The position numbers and the translations under genes are program-made. Of a stretch of 64,000 nucleotides of DNA, positions 1-11,194 are shown piece after piece. Every line of letters starts with the position of its first letter. Position 1 is the stretch's first letter. The stretch covers positions 4,898,001 through 4,962,000 of the forward strand of contig JAEVHH010000001.1 in the NCBI GenBank assembly GCA_017607445.1, written 5' to 3'. Origin of the DNA: Histoplasma ohiense (lineage: Eukaryota > Ascomycota > Eurotiomycetes > Onygenales > Ajellomycetaceae). The notes under the pieces are model-generated. The model was given only the letters and a program-made list of their open reading frames with translations, did not search any database and had not been told where the DNA came from.

Positions 1-2456
1 GAAAAACTGATATCTGGCTCTGTGCATTGCCTTGGACAAGCTTCAGTTCAGCATCCAACAACTTGAGAATGAATGAATAATGGATATCTGAGCACGCAAA
101 ACAGGGCACATCGGAAACAGAAAATGGATTTTCAAGAGCTGGGGTTTTCTATTGTTTTTTTCAACCCGGGTATAGCCGTGCACTTGGTGTATTCGTTTCC
201 ACAGAGGCAGAACAGAAACGCGATTGGTAATCGGCAGGTTGTATGAAGGGACTATTGACAGTACTCATGTCAAAAACAATGTGAGACCTTGTCTGATGGT
301 GGATTTCTCCCTTTAAAGCTCCCGCGACAGTTTCGGACACCCAACGAGTCGCCATCTCTCAAACAAGTCTTCGTTCAACGTATTCAGGATGGAGACAATT
401 TTAGCTTACTCCCGCAAAGGAAAGTACAGGCGCATATAAAATGTGCTGCCACATCCCGAACTTGAGCACGAAGCGTTGTAATTTCGCGAGGAATAACTCC
501 GAAGCTGCATTGGAGGGTTGCTGTCCAACATGGCTGGCTGCCGACGGGTGTTATATTGTGGTGCAAAACCAGGGTTCACCGTACCAAAACACTGCGAACT
601 GGCGCAAATTCAAATCCATGTATATCATCATTTTATCATCAAATTCGAGTTTACTATTTAATATGGCGCCCCAACTCAGTGATCTCACCATCAAATGAGA
701 TTATATGTTTTGAGAGAATGGTTGCAAATCATACCGTCTGTGGAATATTATCCGATCACGGTATTGAATTAATAAAAATATGCGTCTCTATGCAACGCTT
801 TAGTTGGAGCTAGAAGTTTATATTGTACGCGTGTTACATACCAGTTGGCAATAGATTGGATGAGTTTAGGGGCTTGCTACCTAAAGCTTAGCTGTCATGT
901 TAGGCATCAAGACCCTATTCTATGGTTGCAAGGACCGGGTTTATTTTGGGCTTGAGTATTGAGGTTTCCATTGAAATTTTACTTGTGTTCTTATTACACC
1001 TCTATTCTATATATCATATGCAGAACTTCTTTCCAGGTGAACATACATTGTATTATAATGAAACTGTTATAACAGCAGAGGCGGTTCATACCGCACACCA
1101 TTTCAACTACACGCAGGTATTCCAGTATTTTCATTGATTCGCTTAAATATTTAGTGCCCTGGTAACTCAAGATTATTCTATTGTGAATGCTAAATTTTTG
1201 TATGATTGACCGCATCTCTATATCAACCTACACGGCGTTTCCAAGAACCCTTTCAGGTACCGTCACATTACACAGTCCGTCCGCAACCCAACTTACATGC
1301 TAGGATAGTCCTTTCGACCCTGGAACAGCCCCATTACCGATCACAACTTTAATCACCGCATACGTGAATAAATTAGCACGAGGCAGATATTTCTATATCC
1401 GTGTATGTAGCGTAAAGGCGGGCATGCATGCAATACGCCCCACAGCGAAAAATATTGGGCCAAATCGCTGCAGGACCCACGGACCACCCTTATGGGATGG
1501 GTTTTGTACCCGAGCGGCCGAAGCCAATGGAGTGAGCATGCAGGAGCCCCTGCTGTTCCTCCGCAAGAAGGATTATTTCATGGTCCGGCCCCTCACAAAG
1601 CCGTAATGTCGCAGCACATCCAAGACATGACAAAAATGCCACTCGCCACCACGCCAATCCTACCATACTAATTTCGAGCCTCAGACCGTACTATGACCAA
1701 GCAAAAACCGGCCCAGTCGTGCGAAATGTGGATGACACTGATTGCGCAATGCCATGGACTGTAGCCAGCACTGATGGATGTGGCGAACAATTGTTCAGCG
1801 GAGTAATGGATGCTGGGAGCGTGAAGGTTCGTGATAAGACCTACAAGAATAGCACTACAACAACCGAAGTCCGCACAAAATGCCAGTGGCTTGCACTGGT
1901 GGTGGAGATGTAGATGGACTTAATGAGATGAAAGGCTCCAGCGAATAGGCGAGAGGGAATATCGAGGGTCGTACCGCCATGCCAATGATCCCTATAATCT
2001 ATAATCGATGTTGCGAGGCCTACACTTGTAGTATCATTCCAGAGCCTCCTGTGACAATGAACGGAAATTTCTGCGGTGGACTCGAGAGATCTGCCGTATG
2101 TAGCGTGGTGTGGACGGATAAAGAAGCTAGCGAATGTTGAATACTCTATGGGGTAGAAATTTTCGGGCTAGAATCCACAAGTCTAATCGGTTCGTTTCTC
2201 CTTTTTCCCTAACTCACGCCATCTGGAAATCGAAAAAGGCTTGCGCCAATGGCGTCCACAAAACGTTCGACTCCCAGATTCTGCAAGACGGGAGTACGCC
2301 CCTATGCTGGTGTGTTTTGTTCATACTCTCCTCAGGTTCATATTCATGAGTATTTTCCGCTAGGTCTTCAGGCAAATCCACAGAACATTCTGAATCTTGG
2401 AAAGCAGGCCCGGAATCTTGATATGAAGGATGAGAAGAAGCCCAGTGGCCGGGAGA
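1..2456. other. Gene-poor region, nothing recognised
   Basis: Only short open frames in all six frames, none with recognisable protein character. The sequence is moderately AT-rich and without obvious tandem structure. I see no RNA gene or transposon end. It may contain decayed coding sequence beyond recognition. Confidence 0.5.
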
Positions 2457-3019
2457 TTACCCCCAGGAGCTGGCATATGAGCCCTGGCTTTCGCCGACTT
2501 TGTGCTCGAGTAATCGCTCCTTCTGGGCAAGGTTGCGTACCCCTTCAACATGGTTCAGGTAGACCTGTCTCCCCTTGTTTGGGAAATCGCCCGTGAAGCA
2601 TATGTCGAAGAATTTCTGAAGCATGGGGTAGTACATGCCGGCTGCCCAGCTGTAGTTGGAAGTGAGCCGATGTTCCAGATCGGTGACACGCCACCAGATA
2701 CTTTTCATGACGGAGGTATGCCATGAATCAACGCCCCGAGTTATGAGGATAGCTTTGGCGTTTGAATGTGCCTCAATGAGCTCCTTTTCAAAGGCGAGGG
2801 CAAGTCAGTCGCAGACAGCTTGTTGTTGAATTACCTGAGTTTTCGATATCGTGTATCTATGGCCCTGGAGGCGTGAGGACGTCGTATCTGGCAATGCTCC
2901 AGCAGCTGATCCCATTCGGGTGTTTGCTTCAACTGTTGAACCAATTGTTGTTTCAAGTTCGGGGGAAAAGGAGCATAATCAAGGCCCCAAGTTAGTAGTA
3001 TGCTGGAAACCACGGACAT
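2457..3019 (-). pseudogene. Sulfotransferase-like (Sulfotransfer_4 type) relic
   Basis: The minus strand between about 2820 and 2457 reads as the C-terminal half of the fungal sulfotransferase-like family often annotated as NAD-dependent epimerase/sulfotransferase (Pfam Sulfotransfer_4). Recognisable pieces are AVCD, then FEKELIEAHSNAKAIL, VDSW, SIWWRV, and near the end KERLLEHKVGE. Where the family has D-x-P-A, the sequence has an in-frame TGA (2805-2807) followed by L-A, so the frame is broken. An upstream open frame (2831-3019) contains TPEWDQLLEHCQ, which fits the segment just before AVCD and could be the preceding exon. The N-terminal nucleotide-binding part (G-x-S-R-T-G type) was not found. 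The final residues before the stop at 2457 do not match a family C-terminus well. Most likely a truncated, inactivated copy; the family assignment is from memory of conserved motifs. Confidence 0.6.
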
Positions 3020-3384
3020 ATGAAGCGCCAGCTCTGTGTGTTAGTTATGTCATTGAAATCCCACATGATCTTCATGGCAATCTTGGATCCAGAGTGGACG
3101 ACCTTGTGGTGGCTACAGAAGTTTGTTGTGTGCCAGTTCCCGACCACATCGGGATGGCGGAAACACGGTGCCACAAAAAGGTGGAATAAAAGGGACGGGA
3201 TAAAAAGGAAAAGATGAATTATAGGCATCTATGTCATTTTCGCTGCATTTAAAAGGACAGTGAAGAGATTCAAGAGGAAAATGTACACGAAAATCGGGGT
3301 ATTCTAAGCGAAGTCTTTGAAATTACATCAACCAGAAGCAGTGGAGGTAAGGGAAATGCAAACAAGAAGTATATACCCATTTAT

Positions 3385-4208
3385 TCATTCAAGCTTATCC
3401 AGGTGCTCCAATCTTGTTAGCACAACCTGCTTGCTCGTTTCCTCAATCTCGCCAGCGAGAAATACCTCGTCGAGAATAGCATAGACCTAGAAGTATGTAA
3501 ATTAATTAAAGATTAGCAACTCACTAATTCAGACCAGCAGACCGTTTTGCTCAAGGGTCCTTGAACTATCTCAAAGTCCCAAACACGCAACGCGGACGTG
3601 TATGCCAATCTTGGCGCTATACCAACTAGCGGAACGAAAAACGCACCTTGTAGAAGTTGAAAACCAAATCAAGCTCACAAACATTGCCGAAAAACTGGTC
3701 TAAGACCTCCACGAAAAAGTGGATAGCTTCCAAGTATGCTAGTTCATTGTCGTTCGCATCGACACAGACACAGAAGAATAGACCGGCATATCTCCTATAA
3801 ACGATCTTTGTGCTGCGACGGAACTCGACGAAGTTGGATTGATATTTTTGATCTCGAGGGGCAATGAGGCGGTGGACCTGCGAATAATGAGGATTTCAGA
3901 TATGGAAATACTACGCTGGATGCTCGGGTTTGAGGTAAACGCGGCAAATTTGTTGGTGTGGGAAAAATAAAAACGAACCTCTCCCTTTAATTTCACTTTC
4001 TCATCGTCCTAGTATCAGTTAGTTATAAATCAATATATGGGCCATTATGGATCGTGAAATCACTTACATTGTATGGCGCATACCACTTTGCTAGGCGAGT
4101 TTTGCCTCTTTGCTATGTCAGCGCAGTCCTTCATATAACGGTGACCTTCTGTCAAATTGAAAGGCCTACATACTGCCTGTTCTGGATAAGAATAAAAGAA
4201 AGAACCAT
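3385..4208 (-). CDS. APS2: AP-2 complex subunit sigma (five exons)
   Basis: Small sigma chain of the AP-2 adaptor, which links cargo and clathrin at the plasma membrane in endocytosis. Exons on the minus strand: 4208-4174, 4107-4068, 4008-3979, 3877-3647, 3486-3385, giving 145 residues, the usual sigma-2 length. Exon 1 encodes MVLSFILIQNR; then GKTRLAKWYAPYN, DDEKVKLKGE, VHRLIAPRDQKYQSNFVEF and IVYRRYAGLFFCVCVD, and the last exon ends EHLDKLE. These are the hallmark blocks of sigma-2, and only one phase at each junction keeps them. Donors are GTATGT, GTAAGT, GTTCGT and GTGCGT; the third exon is only 30 nt. Exon 2 uses an AAG acceptor a few bases after a TAG. No contiguous open frame shows the gene, so frame scanning alone misses it. 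Identification is firm; AP-2 is preferred over AP-1 sigma because of the C-terminal half and length. Confidence 0.93.
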
Positions 4209-5474
4209 GCCGCAAATAGATAGCTTGGTACCAAGCCTTTCCTTGGTTAATGCTTCATGGAGGTGCGCATGAGATATTGAGATGTTGTTTTCTCGGGTTG
4301 TTGAGAGCTTCAAATAAAACATCCCATGGTTCGTGTCATTCTGCTAGAACTCTCCGCCTTTCTCCGCCTTTCAAACTGGTTGAGCAAACACAAGCAAAAC
4401 CTATCTCAGCAAGATGATTGCTGGATTAGTCACTTTATAAAGAAGCTAATCTCAAATAAGTAATGAACTAACCCAAAATAGTCAAATCACATGATGTACA
4501 ATTATCCTGCGAAGTGTCTGAGAAAAAATAGTTCCAGTTTGTTAGCAACATGGGAACAATTTGCTCTATATCTTAGATATGGGTGAGGATAGCAAACCAA
4601 CTCCATCTATTCAGCATCTCTGTACCACCTTAGGATCTAGAGAAATCAATGTTCTCACAATGGTATCAATTTTATTTTTCATATTCCCATTTCTTAGATA
4701 TGAAGTATCACCTCAAAGTCAATCCATTTTTTTTTTGAACACAAGAAGGATTTGCTATTTACTTGATTTCAACAAGAAATAAAGTGATCATTTTCAACAA
4801 GATACATCTATATTAAATATTGATTTTTTTAATATAAAAATTATATATTTATATTCTTCTTCTCTTTAGCTACAATATAAGGTGGTTCACAAATCTCAAA
4901 GATATATGACTATTGTGTAATTGAAAGTCAAAGTTGAAAAATTTAATCTCCACAGGAGCATGAACCGTTCCGGCGAGGATTGCTCCGAGCACATGACTCA
5001 TAACTAAAGTAGTTTAGTGTCATGCTGATGCAACCGAGCCAATAGAGGGTCTGAGAACAATATCCTGCGATTCTAAGGAATAAGTACCACGAAACAAAAT
5101 ATTCTCTCAAAAACTCCAAGACATGAATCGATATCGTCCAAACTACACGTGCGCCCGTACAGAAAGCACACTTCATCCTCAGCAATCTATCATACAACTG
5201 ACATATTTAAGCACATCCAAAAATACGCCGATATATTCGCCTTACAGTGTAGTTATCCGATAGGTGAGCATCCCATCCGCTGCCGGAAATTCTCTGCTTA
5301 CCTTCCAAAATTAAAAATACCTGTAGTTTGTCAGATGCACACACGCCGCCCTTGACATTTTCGCGGGCGTTCCTGGTTCCTTGATTAAGTCTGAACATAG
5401 GAACGGAACAGAATAAGAAACAGGAATATATCGTGGATCCGACAGCGGAATCAGCAGAAACTTCGTCCCCACGG
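4209..5474. other. Intergenic, AT-rich
   Basis: Upstream region of the AP-2 sigma gene and downstream region of the next minus-strand gene. Between about 4650 and 4900 it is strongly AT-rich with runs of T and A. A short direct repeat of CTCCGCCTTT lies near 4351-4370. No gene is supported. Confidence 0.5.
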
Positions 5475-5981
5475 CTACCCATCACTCTCCACAGCCGAAT
5501 CCCCATAGAAACTTCCATATGAACGCTCTGGATCTCCATTGTAAACAACAAACCAGCCAATCTCCGAATCAGGCGCAAGTTCGTCCCTAAGCTTTTTAAA
5601 TACATCTGTCCCGGCAGTTGACAAGCCCGGGTCCTGCTGTAGGATGTCTTGCAGGCTCAATCCTAGGCCCGCACCGGATAGGGCCTTGGCGCCCATGGTC
5701 ATTGTCTTTGCCGCGACATATGCATATGGCTGGCTCACGGCATCAGCGCTAAGATCCTCGGGATCGTACTGTTCAATAAGTTCGAGATCAGGGAGGTGAG
5801 TGAGGATATTAGAGTCAATGAGTTTGAATGAATTGAGTACTGCTGTCGTTGTGCTCGGATGCTGGAGATATTCGGCAGCGGCGTCGAGGATGTTGCAGAG
5901 GGTGATGTATGCACGTATGCCTGGGGCTAAGGGGTTGGCCGCTCTATTCCAACGGAAGCCATAGAGGATGTATGTGACCAT
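5475..5981 (-). CDS. Conserved fungal protein of unknown function
   Basis: Single-exon frame of 168 residues starting at an ATG at 5981 (MVTYILYGFRWNR). It resembles a group of small ascomycete proteins that begin with a YGFRW motif, carry a central EQYDPEDL-S...SQPYAYVA segment, and end with a conserved GWFVVYNGDPERSYG block; I recognise the pattern from memory but know no function for it. No signal peptide, membrane segment or zinc-binding pattern is visible. The region upstream (6000-7200) has no other gene, so it is likely transcribed alone. It is probably expressed because the frame is intact and codon use looks normal, but this is inference. Confidence 0.7.
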   Translation of the reverse strand: MVTYILYGFRWNRAANPLAPGIRAYITLCNILDAAAEYLQHPSTTTAVLNSFKLIDSNILTHLPDLELIEQYDPEDLSADAVSQPYAYVAAKTMTMGAKALSGAGLGLSLQDILQQDPGLSTAGTDVFKKLRDELAPDSEIGWFVVYNGDPERSYGSFYGDSAVESDG

Positions 5982-7225
5982 CCTTATATGGAGTTGGTTA
6001 AGGGAAATAGAACTCGAAGCAAGGAGTTTTGGAGAGGTTAAGATGCCTTTGACAGGAGGTTCATCGAATTTTCGTTGAGGAAATTGTCTGCGAGGCTTGT
6101 TTCTACATGTCGGCAGAGGGGGAGCAAGTAATGGTCATGTCAGGGATGGCAGTCCTGTCTCTTGGTGCGAAAGACTGTCCTCAAACTTGCATGATGTCTG
6201 AAATACAAGCGCGCCTCAATGGTGTGACATTTCTGTGCAAGTGAGCTGGAGATGATGGCGTGGAGGTGAGGTCACATGACTCCCTTGATACCGTTAAAAT
6301 TGCGGGGTTCATGATCTGGGAAGATAATATCTATGCAGAGTCCCCAGTTTTTAATAATATACGCCTGCTAAAAAGGATTGGGTTTCAATAATCGATTTTT
6401 CATACATTAAAAAGTTAGGCATATTATGGCCACGAAATTGAACTTGAGGGAATTAGTGAGAGTGTAGCATATGACTGTCCATGTGTTCTGTAAGAGAGCC
6501 ACTCAAAAGCCTGCCTTTATATGTAGTAGCTAGATTCAGTGTTCTTCATACATTCATAGAGCAGTAGAGTCTATGTTTGTTTGAGAAGGAGCTTAGGAAT
6601 CTCAGTGGAGAAAGTCTCAAGACAGCTCTGGTTTCTATATTCAAATTGAAGATTAAAGTAGTTGGTTGATTTCACTCAGATAATTGTTCTATGAAGAGCT
6701 TTACAGAGAGCCCTAAGAAGGATGAAGAATGAAGAATCCGTGAAGATAGTCTTAATTGATGGAAAATCTATTACCAGGCTATCCCTGATATAGCTATTTT
6801 TAATAATGTCATCATCACAAATTGGGTGTCTGCACACATTGCCGCATTTTCCACCGAGAATTTAGATACAAGGGTAATTCAGCATTATTCATATTTGTAG
6901 GGCGTTCGCTGCTATATGCTCTTTGTCCACTGCAATTTCATGAATGTCATCAACTATTATGAGTAATTATATACACCATTGGCGGTAGCCTCTCCTTCCC
7001 TGAGGCCTTAACTGTTGGGAGTGTGGATCCGTTCGGCCCCTCTACTACCAGTATGACGCTGGTGGTGATCGAGCGTTTTTGGCCCAGTGGCCAAACATTA
7101 ACAAACTTAAGGACTTTGCTCACGTTGTTCTTCCTTGATATTTCGTGGACAAGCGTTAGCGTAAGGCTTAGAGTCAAGCAGATTCATATAGCTAGAAACT
7201 TATGTACTCTTCCGGATAGATATCG
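5982..7225. other. Intergenic, AT-rich
   Basis: No coding frame of substance on either strand. The plus-strand frame at 7023-7529 is only the reverse shadow of the acyltransferase C-terminus. Includes the promoter side of the conserved protein ending at 5981 and the 3' side of the acyltransferase. Confidence 0.5.
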
Positions 7226-9349
7226 TCATCGTGATTTCCTATCTTCAGCTTTTCCGGTTCCAATGGTGGAAAGACTGTCAACCACGACAATATCGTCATC
7301 TGAATCGCCGTCTCCTCTAGTGCGCGGTTCCGATTTCTTTTGTCCGGAGTCCCTGATTCGCCTGTTCACCTCATCCAGATTATCATCCGTCATCGTAGAC
7401 AAGGGTTTTAAAAACGTATCGTGGAGAAAAGAACCAAAGCTGTTGGATCGCTTTACACTGCCGCGACTCTCACTTCTACTCCTGCTACTCGAATGGCTAG
7501 GGGGCATGCTTTTTAGTCGAGACGTATAGGAATCATCATTAGGATTCTCATGAACAAGCTTTTCCGATTCGAAATTTGATAGGATTTCAGGACCGAAGGT
7601 ATCAATTACCTCTATAACTTGGGTAGCTAGTGCTTGGCGCTCCGCTCGCAATTGAGTCAATGAGGAAGCTGATCTTGGGTTCAAAGCAACCAGCAGTGGA
7701 GGTAGAGATTTCAGCACGTCAACGCCTGTCTCGCCAATCCGTAGACCGGTGAGGGAGACTAAAAGCATAAGTCCGAAGAAAAATATCGAAAATAACCACA
7801 GCGGAATGAAGTCGGGAATATAGTTCCTCGGATCAATCCACCAACCCACAACAAAACAGTAATACCCATCATGGCGACAATAATTCAACCAAACAGTTGC
7901 GATAGAAGTATACAAGGTATACAAACTTGGTGCTAGCCCCATTGCCACAATAATCTTCCAACTTCCGACAACGTCACGTCCTTCTAACTTAACAACGGAG
8001 ACTGCTAACGCACTACGTTGCTTTTTAACGGACACAATTTTTGTAATGACAAAAACCGGCCAGAATAAAGCAATTGACGGAAGAGTGCCCACTGCTAGTG
8101 CGAGAAATTCACCGATTCGAAGAAGCAAGATGCCGAATACTACCCACCACGGCCGTTGCTCAACATCCCCCCACTCGACCTGGTGATCCCGTATACCTAA
8201 GGCCTTCAGTCGATCATTATAATCCGATACAGCTTTTTTTAAATGGACGACCTTGGGTTCATCCCTGAATCGTGTATAGCCTTTCAGAAGATTTCGGTTG
8301 AGTTCAATAACGACGGCTAAGGGGAGTTTCATACGTAGTGGCTTGTACAGTCTTCTTGTCGCTTGAATGACCATAAGGGTTTCACGATCAGGAGCTTGTT
8401 GAGTGACAGCAGCAAGTGAGTCATTAATTGTTTCCAGTAGTGACCCCACAGCATTGCGTTTGAGGTGTCCACCCATCTTGAACGCTTCGATTTGATCCGG
8501 GTGAACTTGAACTGGATTACCAAACTCTATAACGGCGCGGGAGCGAAATTTATTTGGATGGAAGTAATTCAAGCCGCAGGGGATTATAGAGAGGCCGCAG
8601 TCAGGTTGTCGTGCTAAAGTGCCTAGGGCAATTAGAGCCACACCAGCTTTCAACGGAAGTAAATTAGGACGATCATGGCTTCCTCCTTCGGGGAAGATTC
8701 CGACGCAACCGCCGTCGCAAAGTTCACGATACACAGAGTCGAACATCCGACTTTGGTCAACAAACGGTGCAACATTAAACGGGGTCCCGTTGCGCAATCC
8801 ATCGTAGAGCGGGTGGTCATTATCAAAGTCTTTGAATGGTCTTCGGAGCCGTAGCTCCTCGGGCCCAAGGATCTCAGCAATTACCTGCTGTTCGGCATTC
8901 ATTCTGCCCACCCTAGGTAAAACAATTAGACCCCCCTCCATGAACCGAGTGTTGGTGAAGTTCGTTCCTTGCCCGCGGACCAAAGTTGGATCATTTTCTG
9001 GATCAGGTAGGCAAATCGTACCCTCTGCAGGCTTGACAAGATCCGTAGGCCTGACCACAGATACTGCTCCCATAAGGCGAGTCATGGTGCCAATATATGG
9101 GTCACGCATAGTTTTGTCTGCGGTGAGAAAAGAAGTGCGGCGGCCAGCATAGTACCTCAAGTTGCGCATGAGCACAGCGGAATCGACGAATTGGTTGGCA
9201 TGAGGGGCAGCGACAATTATCACCGGCCCGCTTTTGGGGATGCGCCATGCGCCTCGGGAGCAGATTTCGCGGAAGAAGATATCGAGACATAGAGCAAAAA
9301 TCCATATCCCGAGGTCATAAACCCAAGGAACCCTGTAACTCTGGGTCAT
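7226..9349 (-). CDS. Glycerol-3-phosphate/dihydroxyacetone-phosphate acyltransferase
   Basis: First enzyme of glycerolipid synthesis (yeast Gat1/Gat2, also Gpt2/Sct1): it acylates glycerol-3-phosphate or DHAP at the sn-1 position in the ER membrane. I start it at the ATG at 9349 (MTQSYRVPWVYD); the open frame extends 10 codons further up but only to a GTG preceded by a stop, so that extension is not used unless an unseen upstream exon splices to the CTAG at 9380. The product is then 707 residues. The acyltransferase block I is APHANQFVD with His50 and Asp56, and block III is FPEGGSHDRP near residues 219-228. Hydrophobic segments lie around residues 410-445 and in two later stretches (about 470-570). 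The C-terminal tail is rich in Ser, Arg and acidic residues, typical of phosphorylated tails in this family. Which of the two yeast paralogues it matches cannot be told here. Confidence 0.92.
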   Translation of the reverse strand: MTQSYRVPWVYDLGIWIFALCLDIFFREICSRGAWRIPKSGPVIIVAAPHANQFVDSAVLMRNLRYYAGRRTSFLTADKTMRDPYIGTMTRLMGAVSVVRPTDLVKPAEGTICLPDPENDPTLVRGQGTNFTNTRFMEGGLIVLPRVGRMNAEQQVIAEILGPEELRLRRPFKDFDNDHPLYDGLRNGTPFNVAPFVDQSRMFDSVYRELCDGGCVGIFPEGGSHDRPNLLPLKAGVALIALGTLARQPDCGLSIIPCGLNYFHPNKFRSRAVIEFGNPVQVHPDQIEAFKMGGHLKRNAVGSLLETINDSLAAVTQQAPDRETLMVIQATRRLYKPLRMKLPLAVVIELNRNLLKGYTRFRDEPKVVHLKKAVSDYNDRLKALGIRDHQVEWGDVEQRPWWVVFGILLLRIGEFLALAVGTLPSIALFWPVFVITKIVSVKKQRSALAVSVVKLEGRDVVGSWKIIVAMGLAPSLYTLYTSIATVWLNYCRHDGYYCFVVGWWIDPRNYIPDFIPLWLFSIFFFGLMLLVSLTGLRIGETGVDVLKSLPPLLVALNPRSASSLTQLRAERQALATQVIEVIDTFGPEILSNFESEKLVHENPNDDSYTSRLKSMPPSHSSSRSRSESRGSVKRSNSFGSFLHDTFLKPLSTMTDDNLDEVNRRIRDSGQKKSEPRTRGDGDSDDDIVVVDSLSTIGTGKAEDRKSR

Positions 9350-9889
9350 GACGAACAGGAAGGCCAGGGCACCCAGCACCTAGTTGGAGGACAAATGGAA
9401 CGGCCAGCTGAAATATTAGATCTGCTCTCAGAATACAATTAGGGCGAGAATTTGGCGATTCTTCTTATGAGAGGGAAGGGTTGGCCCCTCCTCCACACCC
9501 AGGCTCGTTGGGGGCTCAACAATCTAAAATAATAATATGTCCCTTGAAAACGTCCACGGGAAGGATAAGACTAAGCAATCCGCTAGATAGGCGCTAGGCC
9601 AGATATCCAACGAATCACAGTTTGGTGGAGAAGCCTGCAAGCATTTGTGGCAAGGGCATGAACTCCTGCGTCACATCGCCCATGATGGAGGCAACGTCCC
9701 GCACGAAAGTAAGAATTGGTCAAACCTCAGTTCCGAGGTGGGCGTGCAAAAGAAAATACATGAGGACACATTCGCGATAATTAAAACAGCATGATGCTTT
9801 TCCTGACCTTATTCTAAAAGGGAAAAAAAAAAAATTTCTTCAAAAGAAAAGGACTATATGATGATGCTGGGGATTTTTGTATCAGGAGT
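9350..9889. other. Intergenic between two minus-strand genes
   Basis: About 540 nt holding the acyltransferase promoter/5' leader and the DPH5 3' flank. An A-tract lies near 9820-9835. No further gene seen. Confidence 0.5.
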
Positions 9890-10900
9890 TCATGGACTCG
9901 TTCCATAATAAGCTTTCCAAATATCGTCAAATGTCGCTTTGTTGATGGCAAACTGCCGAATATAAGCTCTTTCTAGATCATGGGTCTTTTTCCCAAGTAG
10001 AACCAAACTGTGCAAGGGTTTGCCCATATCAACATCACATAGCTCTTTCAAAGTCCCAACGGCAAGATGTTGGTCAGACGCACCAACACGTGCAGCACCT
10101 ATAGCAAGGCTAGTCGGACCATACACACATTCTTTCCTCTCTTCCTCTATTTCCAGCATCTGGCTCGCACACTGCGCAACGGTCATGTATCTTGGTGGTT
10201 CGTATATTCTCCTTCCGCGTGCCATATTCTCTAGTGACTGTTCTTTAACTTTGATATCGAGAAGCATCAACGTATGAAACCCTAATTGAACGTTTTCCTT
10301 CACTCGGTCATAGAAAGAAGATGGCTTCCATGTCTCTGTGAAAAATACCATACTAACGGTCTGGCCAAAATTATAAAGTTGGAGACCGGTGCAGCCTATC
10401 GCGGAGATAATCGAGGCATTTGGTATAGTTGACGTTTTGATGCCGAGTTCGCGGGCTCGCAAAACGAGGTCAGTGTGCGTTGTAGCCCTAATGTTCGAAA
10501 TAAGTATTTTTAGTTCTCCACCGATAGCTAGAGATTGAGATGCAATTTTGAAGTGCGGCTGTACCCAAATGGATCCCCGACTACCAGAAACGCGACATCT
10601 ACTTTATCAGCATCTTGCAGTATATCATCGCTTCCAGTCTCGACCAATTCGCGATCTGCTACAATGACAGAACGCCCATAAAAAGCTTCCTACTAATCAA
10701 TCGCGCGCGTGTGTTAGTACGTTAAACATCTCCCTATTGTTTATTAAGGATAACACATCACGCACTAGTTTTTCTTTATCAACAAGTAGGATGCTCGTGT
10801 AAGCTTCAAGATACACTCGTTCGGCTTTTTTGACGATCTCTAATCCCCGGACAGTGATATCGGTCTCATCTGCCAGACCGAGCCCGACCAGATACAGCAT
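9890..10900 (-). CDS. DPH5: Diphthine synthase (diphthamide step 2 methyltransferase)
   Basis: SAM-dependent methyltransferase that methylates the modified histidine of elongation factor 2 on the way to diphthamide, in the cytoplasm. Exons: 10900-10766, 10689-10565, 10487-9890, giving 285 residues (yeast Dph5 is about 300). Visible blocks: N-terminal MLYLVGLGLADETDITVRGL, YLEAYTSIL, VADRELVETGSDDIL, AFLVVGDPFG spliced to ATTHTDL, GLQLYNFGQTVSMVFFTE, and HTLMLLDIKVKEQSLENMA. Intron 1 starts GTGCGT and contains a perfect TACTAAC branch site before a TAG acceptor; intron 2 starts GTACAG and ends TTAG. The joins restore the family sequence without gaps. The gene lies head to head with SPT3, 294 nt apart, so the two share a promoter region. 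Confidence 0.95.
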
Positions 10901-11194
10901 GGTGACGGTGCTCTGGAACTATGTTTGATGTGCTCGAACAGGAAAGAAATTTGATATGCTTTTTGTTTAGCGTTGATCTTCAAGCGGGGCCAGCTGCTGA
11001 GATAATCAGATCCATGACGCCACATGGTGAGTTAGTTATCAATTCCCCAACCACTGCGTTGTTCTACGCTCTTCCTCATCTACTTTTTTATCGTACTGCG
11101 GTATCAGTTATTGGGGCCATGACCCAGAGACATCGACACCCTGCTCTATCAGTTATCTTCCCCTCCCAACTACTAAATTTGCGAACCTGTGAAG

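Noticed and set aside
7023..7529. 168-codon plus-strand frame
   Set aside because: It lies opposite the acyltransferase C-terminus and has no protein character; it is an antisense shadow.
9350..9379. N-terminal extension of the acyltransferase
   Set aside because: It begins with GTG and a stop lies directly upstream; the ATG at 9349 fits the family start YRVPWVYD better.
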